Below are positions 25,072 to 34,146 of a stretch of DNA of 64,000 nucleotides, piece by piece. The stretch spans positions 3,696,001 to 3,760,000 of the forward strand of contig NZ_CP029186.1 in assembly GCF_003096035.1 (NCBI RefSeq), given 5' to 3'. Below the pieces are notes generated by a model that searched no databases, was not told the origin of the DNA, and saw only the letters and a program-made list of their open reading frames with translations. Positions within the stretch are counted from its first letter, which is position 1; each line of letters begins with the position of its first letter. The stretch comes from Flavobacterium album. Lineage in GTDB: Bacteria > Bacteroidota > Bacteroidia > Flavobacteriales > Flavobacteriaceae. Position numbers and translations under genes: made by a program.

Positions 25072-25614
25072 ATGAAGACGATAAAAGATTTCAATACAGA
25101 TGGTGTACTGGTTATAGCAAATACAACCAAATTGAAAGGAACCTTCCCCATAAACGGGTTTAATTATGATTATCCTGAAGGCCTGTCTGAACTGATAAAA
25201 AACGGCACCATCCATATTATAACCACCGACGGCGATGTGAAAGCTATATCATTTGTTTTTGACAAAGAGGAAGTAGATACAGCGAAATGGAAGCTGAATG
25301 ATTCCAATAACTACTTAAAGGTGGAAGAGGGCGATGAAGTCCGGCTGATGGCCCATGGCGACTTTACGCGTGTATGCGACTGGAAAGGCGGCGATTTCGG
25401 GGCTTATGTTGACGACAGCCCTTTTGATACCAAGCGGCTTTTAAAAAGCATGCCGAAAATCGACATCCCAACAGGCTATCACAAGGTAAATGTTTACACT
25501 AAAGCAAAGCTTCGTAAATATGCATTCCCTGAATTTATTTTTGTGATGGAACCGGCATCGCCCGCAGACACAAACGAAATCACATTAGAGCCATTGGAAT
25601 GTTATGGAGGATAA
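25072..25614 (+). CDS. Hypothetical protein, second gene of the accessory cluster
   Basis: The 180-aa soluble product has no signal peptide. It is beta-rich, with T-K-L-K-G-T-F-P-I-N-G-F-N-Y-D-Y near the start and G-D-E-V-R-L-M-A-H-G-D-F in the middle. I do not recognise the family. It starts 2 bases after the upstream stop and its end overlaps the DUF4274 gene start by 11 bases, so translational coupling is likely. Confidence 0.65.
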   Translation: MKTIKDFNTDGVLVIANTTKLKGTFPINGFNYDYPEGLSELIKNGTIHIITTDGDVKAISFVFDKEEVDTAKWKLNDSNNYLKVEEGDEVRLMAHGDFTRVCDWKGGDFGAYVDDSPFDTKRLLKSMPKIDIPTGYHKVNVYTKAKLRKYAFPEFIFVMEPASPADTNEITLEPLECYGG

Positions 25615-26773
25615 GCAATTATTACTTGAAAAACTACTGAAATATTCGGGTTGTGACCTGAAAACCTGCGAAGAACAGCTGGCAAAACGAAACGGCAATT
25701 TCTGGGAAGCGCTCTATGGCCTTACTATGCCGGTTGAAGAAAAAGACATTTTCACAAAAAAACTGTATGTAGCGGAAGATACCACGGAATTATTAGCAAT
25801 ACTCCGCAGCCTTAAGGAAATTTATGGCGGATGGGGATTTTCTGATTTAAAAAGCAAGGTTTATGACGACGACGAGGCATTCTTTATGTCCTGCAAGCCA
25901 ACCGGAGAAGAAGGCATGTATGAGATCGTTCCACAGCCGGAAGAAATAGAGAAGTATGGAGCGTTGTTGAAGTCGGCGGAACAGGAGGTCGTCATTGAAA
26001 CCTTACAGGTGCTTGGCATGATTGAAGTAAAGCATTTCAGCAGCGATATCATCAGTGAAATAAAAAAGCTCTTAACAGGTAAAAATGCGCATTTGGCGAA
26101 TGAAGCCATGAGATCTAACACCACAGACCAGCCTGAAAAAATAGCCGTGTTCTTAGACGAACTGCAACACAACTTTAAGCCCAACCGCAGCCAGAACCAT
26201 TTTATGGTTATCAGGGCGTTCTGGAGCAAAAATGCACCCATTTATCCCGAAATAACCGATGATATCCAAAGGCTTACCCGCTCGGGAAATAGCCAGGTGC
26301 GTGATATGGCTAATGATGTGTTGGTGCGTTACGGACAAATTAGCCCCGAAGAAAAAGCTGCTGCAGAACTAAGGCGGCGAAATGCTGAAGTTGCCGGCAT
26401 ACATCTTAAAGTGGAGAAAATAAAAACCGCAAAAGCCCTTTATACATTTGCCGATAAATTCAATTGGGACGAAGATGTGGAATACATGTTCGCGGTAATT
26501 CGCCATGAACTGTGCGAGACAGCAACTGCAAAGCTAGTATACTGGAGGAGCGAGCCTAACTATTATCGGAAATTCACAGACGAAAATCAGGTTGAAGAAT
26601 ATCACAGGGATACCTACCGCCTGCAACGCGAGATCGAACATGGAATTTCGGCGGGGAAATATACCGTAGGGAAATTAAAATACGATCCTAAAGATGATCA
26701 TGCCCTTGACAGGACTGAAAGCAACATGTCGGAGAGCGAAATAAAGAAGGCGATACCTGAGTTTATGTATTGA
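25604..26773 (+). CDS. DUF4274-like protein with a helical-repeat N-terminal part
   Basis: The 389-aa soluble product has an N-terminal region with K-L-L-K-Y-S-G-C-D-L-K-T-C (about 1-50), a helical middle resembling short HEAT-type repeats (about 110-260) and a C-terminal domain with C-E-T-A-T-A-K-L-V-Y-W-R-S-E-P-N-Y-Y, which matches DUF4274 proteins. DUF4274 proteins occur alone and in loci with WGR or immunity-type genes; function is unknown. It is coupled to the two preceding genes and converges with the downstream T9SS gene. Confidence 0.65.
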   Translation: MEDKQLLLEKLLKYSGCDLKTCEEQLAKRNGNFWEALYGLTMPVEEKDIFTKKLYVAEDTTELLAILRSLKEIYGGWGFSDLKSKVYDDDEAFFMSCKPTGEEGMYEIVPQPEEIEKYGALLKSAEQEVVIETLQVLGMIEVKHFSSDIISEIKKLLTGKNAHLANEAMRSNTTDQPEKIAVFLDELQHNFKPNRSQNHFMVIRAFWSKNAPIYPEITDDIQRLTRSGNSQVRDMANDVLVRYGQISPEEKAAAELRRRNAEVAGIHLKVEKIKTAKALYTFADKFNWDEDVEYMFAVIRHELCETATAKLVYWRSEPNYYRKFTDENQVEEYHRDTYRLQREIEHGISAGKYTVGKLKYDPKDDHALDRTESNMSESEIKKAIPEFMY

Positions 26774-26780
26774 TGAAGGC

Positions 26781-28025
26781 CTATCGATCCCGCTTGACCA
26801 GCCTGTACGAATAGTCCGGAAACTCACTAACTTTAATGATATAAACGCCTGACTGAAGCCTGCCTACGTCTATCCTGTTCTGCCCGCCTGTGAGCGTACC
26901 GCTTAAAGCATTACGCCCATTCATATCAATAAAATCGTACTGGATACCTGCAAGTGACGGCTCTATTTCTATATGGAGCATATCGCCTACGGGATTTGGG
27001 TAAACCCGTATCCTGTTTCTTATATCATTGCGCATAGTTGCCAGCGGCAGGTTCTCCAAATACTCCTGAAGATATGCCGAAAGGTCGAACCTGTGAAGCC
27101 TTTGCGGCACGTTCACAAAAGGTGCTTTTACGAGATGTTCATTGGTTACAAAATAGTCGAGCCCGTTAGAAGTAGTAATCCCTTCGGCCTGGTGGAAGCC
27201 CATGGAAGACATACTTACCTTCCGCTTATTTCCACTGAAAAAATTATGCCCATTGAAGTCATACAGCAGGTAAAAGAACGGTTGTACCAGGCTGCTATAG
27301 CCGGTTAGCACTACCAGCTTTTTATCTTCGAGATAGGTTGCACCTGTAATAAGCCCGTCCACATTATAAGTAGCTTTAAGCTGTGCGACATACGTGCCCG
27401 GCGTTTTAAGCAGTGCATAAACACTTGTTTTTTTACTGACCCACTGCTTGGTAAACAGGTAGATACTGTCCTGCGCCACTACAAAAGCCTCACAATCAAA
27501 GTCGGTATTGTTGCCACCTGTAGGTGTGAGATTGGTTTGGTTGGAATACGAAAAATTAATGGAATTGGCCTGAACATTTCCCGAGAGGAGGTCGGCCTTC
27601 CCTACCCTTATTATCCTGAGGTTATTGCGGTTGCCGTTGCTGTTATTACCAAAGTCGCCTATATAAACATATTGGGAATCCTGCGAAATTTCCTCCCAGT
27701 CCTTGTTGGAAGTACCGGTTACAGGCAGTGTTTGCAGTACAGCCCCCGTGATGCTGTCGAGCGAATACAATTTGATATCGGTATTGTCGTTATGCGTTAC
27801 CAAACGCTTGTCCCACTTTATAAGGCCGGAAGTTTCTTCCACGGTATTCGGAAGGTTTACTGAAGTTGTTGGTGCAACCGATGACGAACTGTAGGTACAG
27901 CTGCCATCATTTATCGTGGCCTGCGGGTTGTAGTTATTGGAAAGCGGGTCGGTACACCCTGCAACCTGTGCCTGCGCCGGGCAAAAACCAAGCAGGAAAA
28001 CAAATATGAGGAGAAGTGCTTTCAT
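26781..28025 (-). CDS. T9SS-secreted protein with a Ca-binding-type GCTDP repeat and beta-propeller-like body
   Basis: The 414-aa product starts at the ATG at 28025, which gives a clean signal peptide (cleavage after A-Q-A-Q near residue 20); a longer reading adds a non-signal extension. The mature N-terminus has the G-C-T-D-P-L-S-N-N-Y-N-P repeat with D-G-S-C-T-Y, common in secreted Bacteroidota proteins. The body holds propeller-like strands (DFDCEAFVV, VYIGDFGNN). The C-terminus is a T9SS type A sorting domain (V-Y-P-N-P-V-G-D, GVYIIKV). Extracellular location is predicted; substrate unknown. Confidence 0.8.
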   Translation of the reverse strand: MKALLLIFVFLLGFCPAQAQVAGCTDPLSNNYNPQATINDGSCTYSSSSVAPTTSVNLPNTVEETSGLIKWDKRLVTHNDNTDIKLYSLDSITGAVLQTLPVTGTSNKDWEEISQDSQYVYIGDFGNNSNGNRNNLRIIRVGKADLLSGNVQANSINFSYSNQTNLTPTGGNNTDFDCEAFVVAQDSIYLFTKQWVSKKTSVYALLKTPGTYVAQLKATYNVDGLITGATYLEDKKLVVLTGYSSLVQPFFYLLYDFNGHNFFSGNKRKVSMSSMGFHQAEGITTSNGLDYFVTNEHLVKAPFVNVPQRLHRFDLSAYLQEYLENLPLATMRNDIRNRIRVYPNPVGDMLHIEIEPSLAGIQYDFIDMNGRNALSGTLTGGQNRIDVGRLQSGVYIIKVSEFPDYSYRLVKRDR

Positions 28026-28123
28026 AGCTGTAAGGTATGGATTTACTATAAAGTTACCAATATCCAGCAAGCATTGAATGTGAGCCGGTTATATTTATGA
28101 AAAGTTTAAAGGTAGGGTTGGAA

Positions 28124-28179
28124 GTCGGATGTTTGGGGGCGGAACTACAACATCGGACATCCGACATCAGACATCGGAC
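28124..28179. repeat. Short repeat cluster built on GTCGGATGT / ACATCCGAC
   Basis: GTCGGATGT (28124-28132) is inverted perfectly as ACATCCGAC (28157-28165), and ACATCGGAC-type units occur twice more up to 28179. It lies in the spacer between the T9SS gene and the small membrane protein gene. Confidence 0.65.
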
Positions 28180-28262
28180 AAAAAAACCTTACCAAACGTT
28201 AAATCCCTTCTTTTTGCAGAATGGTGTTTCTAATTTTAAGTAAACAAAAAAAGAAACACACC

Positions 28263-28388
28263 ATGAACAAATTAATAAGGGGCCTCATAGCAGGCTGGGG
28301 CGCAAAAAAAATCGGGGGCGGATGCATCGGCACCATTATAGCATTTGTAGTGATTTATTATTTATTGGGATACTGCGACAGGATGTAG
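28263..28388 (+). CDS. 41-aa single-helix membrane protein
   Basis: An ATG frame of 41 codons ends at TAG. The product reads M-N-K-L-I-R-G-L-I-A-G-W-G-A-K-K-I-G-G-G-C, followed by a hydrophobic helix (T-I-I-A-F-V-V-I-Y-Y-L-L) and a short C-D-R-M tail. The basic N-terminus, Gly-rich hinge with a Cys and single membrane helix are a pattern I have seen in small Bacteroidota proteins, which supports translation. It is preceded by an A-rich stretch and fills a spacer that otherwise lacks genes. Function is unknown. Confidence 0.65.
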   Translation: MNKLIRGLIAGWGAKKIGGGCIGTIIAFVVIYYLLGYCDRM

Positions 28389-28389
28389 T

Positions 28390-28884
28390 TTAGCCTGCGG
28401 CTGCAACTGAAGCGGCCGCGGCATTCATCGCAGCCCGGAAATAATGCATTGCTACGAGCGCAAGGAGCATTGTATCTTCTGTCATGGTATCCTCATTTAC
28501 AGTAAGTAGATACCCGGGGTTAAACTTCCAGGAAAACTCCTGCTTCACTTCCATTACTACTTCACCTTTGTAGTTTTCCAACACATAACCACACTTAAAA
28601 AAGCCTTTTGGCTTTAACGTATAAAAATGATGGGCTTCTTTTGTCCTGCTTATCACATTACCGCTCCACTTCGTCTTTATATCGAAAATGGGCATGCCAT
28701 CTTTCAGCACCTCGCCATGGGTTTTCCAGAAGCCTTTTCCTTTCAGGATATACATTGAGGCTCCGATGGTTATTTCCGCGTCCTGCGAGAACCATTTGGG
28801 ATAATATAGCGTGCCAAAGGGCTTGCCATCAATAAGTGCGGTATAGCGGCGGTTCTTTTCGGAAGTAATTGTAATCGTTTGCAT
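28390..28884 (-). CDS. Hypothetical protein
   Basis: The 164-aa product has no signal peptide. It shows repeated beta-strand patterns (Y-T-A-L-I-D-G-K-P-F-G-T-L, I-T-I-G-A-S-M-Y-I-L-K-G-K-G, H-H-F-Y-T-L-K-P-K-G-F-F-K) and a C-terminal hydrophobic/Ala-rich helix (A-A-M-N-A-A-A-A-S-V-A-A-A-G). The fold looks like the single-domain barrel of tubby/LURP-like proteins, but this is only an impression from the strand pattern. Its stop is one base from the 41-aa gene's stop on the opposite strand. Confidence 0.6.
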   Translation of the reverse strand: MQTITITSEKNRRYTALIDGKPFGTLYYPKWFSQDAEITIGASMYILKGKGFWKTHGEVLKDGMPIFDIKTKWSGNVISRTKEAHHFYTLKPKGFFKCGYVLENYKGEVVMEVKQEFSWKFNPGYLLTVNEDTMTEDTMLLALVAMHYFRAAMNAAAASVAAAG

Positions 28885-28981
28885 AGTATGTTTTTTAGTA
28901 CAGCTAAATTACGCTATGATTAAGCAGTAGCCAAAAATGTTGATGCAGATGATAGTAACTTCATTACATTTTCCAACAAAA

Positions 28982-29007
28982 AAGCCTCCCCATTACGGAA
29001 GGCTTCT
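28982..29007 (-). terminator. Terminator-like hairpin after the IcmF gene
   Basis: On the minus strand AAGCCTTCC pairs with GGAGGCTT around a 6-8-base loop and is followed by T residues. It lies about 45 bases beyond the icmF stop. Confidence 0.65.
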
Positions 29008-29047
29008 ATCTAATAATCTAACAGTCTAAAAATCTAATAATCTAAAA
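29008..29047. repeat. 8-bp tandem repeat, five copies (consensus ATCTAAnA)
   Basis: Units ATCTAATA, ATCTAACA, GTCTAAAA, ATCTAATA and ATCTAAAA follow one another without gaps, directly between the icmF stop codon and its terminator. Confidence 0.85.
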
Positions 29048-29050
29048 GAA

Positions 29051-32000
29051 TTACATATTCCTCCTGTACTGCCCTCCTACCTCGAACAACGCCGAAGTGA
29101 TCTGGCCCAGGGAGCATACTTTTGTAGCTTCCATCAGCTGCTCAAAGATGTTCTTGTTCTGTATCGCTGCATCCTGCACAATAGCAAGCTGCTCCGTTAC
29201 TTTGTCGGCATGGATGGTGTGCAGGGCTTCCAGCGCATCGATCTGGAACTGCTTCTCTTCTTCGGTTGCGCGTATCACCTCAGCAGGGATAACCGTTGGC
29301 GACCCTTTCGAGCTTAAGAAAGTATTGACCCCAATGATCGGGAACTCGCCTGTGTGCTTCAGCGTTTCGTAATAAAGGCTTTCCTCCTGTATCTTGCTGC
29401 GCTGGTACATGGTCTCCATGGCGCCAAGCACGCCGCCACGTTCGGTGATACGGTCAAATTCAGCGAGTACAGCTTCTTCTACAAGGTCAGTGAGCTCTTC
29501 GATGATGAACGACCCCTGTATCGGGTTCTCATTCTTCGCAAGGCCAAGCTCTTTGTTAATGATCAGCTGTATCGCCATCGCACGGCGCACGCTTTCCTCT
29601 GTGGGCGTCGTGATAGCCTCATCATACGCATTGGTATGCAATGAGTTACAGTTGTCATATATTGCATACAGCGCCTGAAGTGTTGTACGGATGTCATTAA
29701 AGTCGATCTCCTGTGCGTGCAGCGAACGGCCCGATGTCTGGATGTGGTATTTCAGCATTTGCGCACGCTCATTGGCGCCGTATTTATTTTTCAGGGCTTT
29801 CGCCCAAATTTTACGCGCCACACGGCCAATCACCGCATATTCAGGGTCGATGCCGTTACTGAAGAAGAACGAAAGGTTCGGCCCGAAATCGTTGATGTTC
29901 ATACCGCGGCTCAGGTAGTATTCCACGTAAGTGAAGCCGTTCGCCAATGTAAACGCCAACTGTGTTATCGGGTTGGCACCGGCCTCGGCAATGTGGTAGC
30001 CGGATATGGAAACCGAATAGAAGTTACGTATGTTGTTCGTAATAAAATACTCCTGCACGTCGCCCATCAGCCTCAATGCAAATTCGGTCGAGAAGATACA
30101 GGTATTCTGTGCCTGGTCTTCTTTAAGGATGTCGGCCTGTACGGTACCGCGCACCTGTGTCAGTGTGCGGACTTTTATTTCATTGTACACATGAGCAGGC
30201 AGTACCTGGTCGCCGGTCACGCCAAGCAGCATCAGGCCAAGGCCGTCGTTACCCGCAGGCAGTTCGCCATTGTAACGCGGACGTGCAATGCCTTTTGCTT
30301 TGTATATTTCGTTGATGTGGTTGTCTACTTCTGCTTCCAGGCCGTGCTCTTTGATGTAAAGCTCACACTGCTGGTCGATGGCGGCATTCATAAAGAAGCC
30401 CAATAACATTGGCGCAGGCCCGTTGATGGTCATACTCACCGATGTCAGCGGGTGGGCCAGGTTAAAGCCTGAGTACAATTTCTTGGCATCATCAAGGCAG
30501 CAGATAGATACACCGGCGTTACCGATCTTCCCATAAATATCGGGGCGTACATGCGGGTCGTTGCCATACAGCGTCACACTGTCAAAAGCAGTAGAAAGGC
30601 GCTTGGCAGGCAGTCCGGCACTCACATAGTGGAAACGCTTGTTGGTACGCTCAGGGCCGCCCTCTCCGGCAAACATCCTCGATGGGTCTTCACCCTCACG
30701 CTTGAACGGGTATAGTCCCGATGTGAACGGGAACTCGCCCGGCACATTCTCCTGCAGGCACCAGCGCAGGATATCGCCCCACGCCTTGTATTTCGGCAGG
30801 GCCACCTTAGGTATCTGCGAATGCGAAAGCGATTCGGTGTGTGTTTGTATCTTGATCTCCTTATCCCTAACTTTAAAGGAATATACCGGATTTTTATATT
30901 TGTTCACCTTGTCGTCCCAAGTAAGGATGATCTCCCAGTTGTATGGGTCAAGGTTCATTTTTACACGGTCAAACTCTTTTAGCAGGAGCGAAAGGAATTG
31001 CTGTTTATCGTCACCTGTTACAGCAACAGATGCCTCATCAATACCGGCTTTGCTGATAACAGGCGTTTTCCCGGTAACGGTCTCAATGGTCTTATAAAGC
31101 CCGTACAGCTTTTGCGCCACTTCCTGCTGGCCCATGGCCACCTCATCATACTTGCGATTGTTCTCTGCAATTTCGCTAAGGTAACGGGTGCGGTGCGGTG
31201 GTATCACGAAGATCTTCTCGCTCATTTCGCGGGTGATTTCGAAGGTCGTTTTCAGGTCGGCGCCCGTTTTCTCCACCACTTTGTCCATGATCTTTTTGTA
31301 GAGCGTGTTCATGCCCGGATCGTTGAACTGTGAGGCTATCGTCCCGAAAACCGGAAGGTCGTCAGGGTTGGCATCCCACAGGTTGTGGTTGCGCTGGTAT
31401 TGCTTCTTCACATCGCGAAGTGCATCAAGCGACCCGCGCTTGTCGAATTTATTGATGGCAACCAGATCGGCAAAATCAAGCATATCGATCTTCTCCAACT
31501 GTGTAGCAGCACCAAATTCAGGTGTCATTACATATAATGATACATCCGAATGCTCGAGTATCTCGGTATCGCTTTGCCCGATACCTGAAGTTTCAAGGAT
31601 AATGATGTCGTATTTCGCTGCCTTTAGCACCTGAATGGCTTCAGCAACATATTTGGATAAGGCGAGGTTACTCTGCCTTGTAGCCAATGAGCGCATATAC
31701 ACCCTTGGGTTGTTGATGGCGTTCATACGGATACGGTCGCCCAGCAATGCCCCGCCTGTCTTACGCTTGGATGGGTCGACAGATATAAGGCCGATAGTCT
31801 TTTCAGGAAAGTCGATCAGGAAGCGGCGAACAAGCTCATCTACCAATGATGATTTACCCGCACCACCCGTACCCGTGATACCTAATACCGGGATTTGTGA
31901 CGTTTCATTCTGCTTATGGATGGCATCCAGCGTTTCTTTTGCAATCTCAGGGAAGTTTTCCGCCGAAGATATTACCCTTGCTATTGCTGTCGGGTTCTTT

Positions 32001-32479
32001 TCTTCCAGGTGGTTGATCTCACCATTAAGGGAATCGCCAACAGGGTAATCGGAACGCTTTACCAGGTCATTGATCATACCCTGAAGCCCAAGCTCACGCC
32101 CATCGTCCGGAGAATAAATGCGGGTAATGCCGTAGTCCTGCAGTTCCTTTATTTCCTCAGGAAGGATCACTCCGCCCCCACCGCCGAATATCTTTATGTG
32201 GCCCGCGCCTTTTTCCTTCAGGAGGTCGTACATGTATTTAAAATATTCGTTGTGCCCGCCCTGGTAGGAGGTCATTGCAATTGCATTGGCATCTTCCTGA
32301 ATAGCAGTGTTCACTACTTCTTCCACACTACGGTCGTGCCCAAGGTGGATTACTTCCACGCCGGTGGACTGGATGATACGGCGCATGATATTGATAGCGG
32401 CATCGTGCCCGTCAAAAAGCGATGCGGCAGTAACGATCCTTACTTTGTTCTTAGGAATATAAGGTACAGCTTGTTCCAT
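29051..32479 (-). CDS. icmF: Fused cobalamin-dependent acyl-CoA mutase with G-protein chaperone (IcmF type)
   Basis: The 1142-aa cytoplasmic protein joins three modules. Residues 1-150 are a B12-binding domain with D-G-H-D (His25 as cobalt ligand; the family DxHxxG ends in Ala here). Residues about 195-500 are a MeaB-like GTPase, with the P-loop [12 protein letters not shown] (200-211) and N-K-F-D-K-R-G. Residues about 560-1130 are the mutase barrel ([40 protein letters not shown]). IcmF interconverts isobutyryl-CoA and butyryl-CoA (or isovaleryl/pivalyl-CoA) and uses GTP hydrolysis to guard the cofactor. No separate methylmalonyl-CoA mutase lies in the window. The substrate cannot be fixed from sequence alone. 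Confidence 0.93.
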   Translation of the reverse strand: MEQAVPYIPKNKVRIVTAASLFDGHDAAINIMRRIIQSTGVEVIHLGHDRSVEEVVNTAIQEDANAIAMTSYQGGHNEYFKYMYDLLKEKGAGHIKIFGGGGGVILPEEIKELQDYGITRIYSPDDGRELGLQGMINDLVKRSDYPVGDSLNGEINHLEEKNPTAIARVISSAENFPEIAKETLDAIHKQNETSQIPVLGITGTGGAGKSSLVDELVRRFLIDFPEKTIGLISVDPSKRKTGGALLGDRIRMNAINNPRVYMRSLATRQSNLALSKYVAEAIQVLKAAKYDIIILETSGIGQSDTEILEHSDVSLYVMTPEFGAATQLEKIDMLDFADLVAINKFDKRGSLDALRDVKKQYQRNHNLWDANPDDLPVFGTIASQFNDPGMNTLYKKIMDKVVEKTGADLKTTFEITREMSEKIFVIPPHRTRYLSEIAENNRKYDEVAMGQQEVAQKLYGLYKTIETVTGKTPVISKAGIDEASVAVTGDDKQQFLSLLLKEFDRVKMNLDPYNWEIILTWDDKVNKYKNPVYSFKVRDKEIKIQTHTESLSHSQIPKVALPKYKAWGDILRWCLQENVPGEFPFTSGLYPFKREGEDPSRMFAGEGGPERTNKRFHYVSAGLPAKRLSTAFDSVTLYGNDPHVRPDIYGKIGNAGVSICCLDDAKKLYSGFNLAHPLTSVSMTINGPAPMLLGFFMNAAIDQQCELYIKEHGLEAEVDNHINEIYKAKGIARPRYNGELPAGNDGLGLMLLGVTGDQVLPAHVYNEIKVRTLTQVRGTVQADILKEDQAQNTCIFSTEFALRLMGDVQEYFITNNIRNFYSVSISGYHIAEAGANPITQLAFTLANGFTYVEYYLSRGMNINDFGPNLSFFFSNGIDPEYAVIGRVARKIWAKALKNKYGANERAQMLKYHIQTSGRSLHAQEIDFNDIRTTLQALYAIYDNCNSLHTNAYDEAITTPTEESVRRAMAIQLIINKELGLAKNENPIQGSFIIEELTDLVEEAVLAEFDRITERGGVLGAMETMYQRSKIQEESLYYETLKHTGEFPIIGVNTFLSSKGSPTVIPAEVIRATEEEKQFQIDALEALHTIHADKVTEQLAIVQDAAIQNKNIFEQLMEATKVCSLGQITSALFEVGGQYRRNM

Positions 32480-32580
32480 TATGAATTATTCAATTTTGAG
32501 AGCGCAATTTACGTATTTATTAAAATTTTAATTGCAGACGGGCGTAAAAATATTTATATAAGAAAACGTTTTCGAAATTT

Positions 32581-32668
32581 GGGCGTGCCGGCTACGCAAG
32601 CTTCGCTGTCTGGCTATCGGCTATATCCCTCCGCAAGCTACGGGTATGCCGCCTCTATCCTTCACGCG
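32581..32668. repeat. Possibly structured intergenic repeat element (GGGCGTGCC ... CTTCACGCG)
   Basis: The segment is GC-richer than its AT-rich surroundings and is closed by GCGTG (32583-32587) pairing with CACGC (32663-32667). From memory, elements with a GGGCGTGCC start and a CACGCG end recur in intergenic regions of Flavobacteriaceae. It lies between icmF and the hypothetical gene at 32713. No coding frame is convincing. Confidence 0.55.
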
Positions 32669-32712
32669 GACGGTAATATCGTGTTATCGTTATTTTATAT
32701 ATTTACGAAACA

Positions 32713-33321
32713 TCAAAGCCTGAAATAGTAGTAACTTTCGTGAAAGAATGCATTGAAGAATGTAAATTCCCCAAATGGGATCGCCTGATAACTGATATCC
32801 GGAATTATTGTATGTACTAATTCTTCGGGGAACTGTTGCGCATGAAAATATTTTTTCGCCACATCTCCCATCTGATCCATCAAGGGTTTATAATACATTT
32901 CCATTTCATGGCTTCTTTTTGGCTCTTTGTAGCCAGGCCGAAGAAAATCAACCGGTTCTGCCAGAGCATGGCTTACATCAGTTTCCAAAACATAGATAAC
33001 ATAATAAGGAATAATAATGCTGACATAAAGGCAAATGGAATAATGCTTTGTACCGATCAATTCTCCAAGTTGTAGGTTATGCGCCCGGTCATTTTGGTGG
33101 AACAAAGTAAAATCATAGAAATTCTTTAAAGTATCCAGCGATTCTATTTCTTTATAGAACCTATCAAAATCGCCATTCTTTTTTCTCAATTCTTCTTCAT
33201 GGCATTTGTTTGACAAAGCTATAAATTCAGTGGAAGCCATATAATCCTGAAGATGGCTTATTTCATTTATACCTCTTGGGAAATATTTATAAACGGCTTC
33301 TGTAAAATATTCTTTAGTCAT
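32713..33321 (-). CDS. Hypothetical protein
   Basis: The 202-aa product starts at the ATG at 33321; a longer frame from a TTG adds an unlikely FFFINW extension. It has no signal peptide. Its start (T-K-E-Y-F-T-E-A-V-Y-K-Y-F-P-R-G-I) and its length fit the Bacteroidota hypothetical or immunity-like proteins that begin with a Y-F-P-x-G motif. A mildly hydrophobic stretch near 105-125 (S-I-I-I-P-Y-Y-V-I-Y-V-L) is probably buried rather than membrane-spanning. Local base composition is AT-rich. Function is unknown. Confidence 0.6.
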   Translation of the reverse strand: MTKEYFTEAVYKYFPRGINEISHLQDYMASTEFIALSNKCHEEELRKKNGDFDRFYKEIESLDTLKNFYDFTLFHQNDRAHNLQLGELIGTKHYSICLYVSIIIPYYVIYVLETDVSHALAEPVDFLRPGYKEPKRSHEMEMYYKPLMDQMGDVAKKYFHAQQFPEELVHTIIPDISYQAIPFGEFTFFNAFFHESYYYFRL

Positions 33322-33360
33322 CTCTATAATTTGCAGCCAATTTATAAAAAAGAACAAATA

Positions 33361-34011
33361 TCATCTCACAATATGCCCCACATTGCCTTCATGAAAATAA
33401 ACAACCCGTGTGCGGAACGATTGCGCATGAACCTTTGTCGGGTACCAGTCCCGGCCTTTGCTCCCGAGGATGAACAACCCGTCATCATCGCCTACTACTG
33501 TAAAGTTCTCCCCCCGTGGCTGGCGGTGGAAAATGGGCAGGCCATATTCTTTTACAAGGGTTTCGGCGAGCTCGGTCACATTGTTGGTTACCATACCTAT
33601 TTCGCTGATGTTGATATACGAATTGCTGCTGAAAGGATAATTCGAAAAGTTCTTGTTACTGTAGCGCGTAATAAACTCGAGTATGTTACCGTTGTTATCG
33701 AGAAAGTAAAAGGACTTTGCATCCCAATTAGTAAAGTCGACAATATCGCCCGATGGCCCACCGGAAATGATCTCGGTGCGCCATTTCATCATACGGTAGG
33801 CTTCTTCAAAGCGGTTGTTCGGCACATCGATGGCAAAATGATATACCGGCTTTATGCCTGCCGACCGCCTGAAAATAAGTTTTGTCACCCCTATACTGAA
33901 TGTTACCAGGTCCTTCTCCGCAGCATAAGGGTCCAGCCCTAACACCTTTTTATAAAACCGTGTGGTTTCAGTAAGGTCATCACTAAGCAGTTCTATTTCG
34001 ATGATGGTCAT
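33361..34011 (-). CDS. VOC (glyoxalase/bleomycin-resistance) superfamily protein
   Basis: The 216-aa product starts at the ATG at 34011 (the frame could extend from a TTG at 34029). It has two betaalphabetabetabeta modules: I-E-I-E-L-L-S-D-D-L-T-E-T-T-R-F-Y-K-K-V-L-G-L at the N-terminus with F-Y-F-L-D-N-N-G-N-I-L-E-F later in the first module, then ISEIGMVTNNV opening the second. These are VOC hallmarks; the Glu of the L-E-F motif and a His in V-Y-H-F-A-I are likely metal ligands. Substrate unknown. Confidence 0.8.
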   Translation of the reverse strand: MTIIEIELLSDDLTETTRFYKKVLGLDPYAAEKDLVTFSIGVTKLIFRRSAGIKPVYHFAIDVPNNRFEEAYRMMKWRTEIISGGPSGDIVDFTNWDAKSFYFLDNNGNILEFITRYSNKNFSNYPFSSNSYINISEIGMVTNNVTELAETLVKEYGLPIFHRQPRGENFTVVGDDDGLFILGSKGRDWYPTKVHAQSFRTRVVYFHEGNVGHIVR

Positions 34012-34116
34012 TCGTGAAGATTTTGGCAACCCGCTAATTTACGTATTAAAGCGGCTGCACATGCAAAACCTATCATAAACTTTGGCAGCCACAACGTTAA
34101 AGCATAACGAAATCCT

Positions 34117-34124
34117 TACATTTG
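34117..34124 (+). promoter_or_regulatory. -7 promoter element TACATTTG for the EamA transporter gene
   Basis: TACATTTG matches TAnnTTTG and lies 30 bases before the ATG at 34147. Confidence 0.55.
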
Positions 34125-34146
34125 CCGGCAAATTCAACACTTTGCC

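Noticed and set aside
28124..28179. CRISPR array
   Set aside because: The units are 9 bases long, partly inverted and lack equal spacers; no cas genes are present.
29717..30406. Plus-strand open frame of 229 codons
   Set aside because: It is antisense to icmF, whose motifs are beyond doubt; long antisense frames are expected from its codon use.
32480..32712. Cobalamin riboswitch upstream of the B12-dependent mutase
   Set aside because: I could not find the conserved B12-box sequence, and the structured-looking element there is too far from the icmF start and resembles a dispersed repeat.
31916..32728. Plus-strand open frame of 270 codons
   Set aside because: Most of it is antisense to icmF and the rest runs through the non-coding repeat at 32581-32668.
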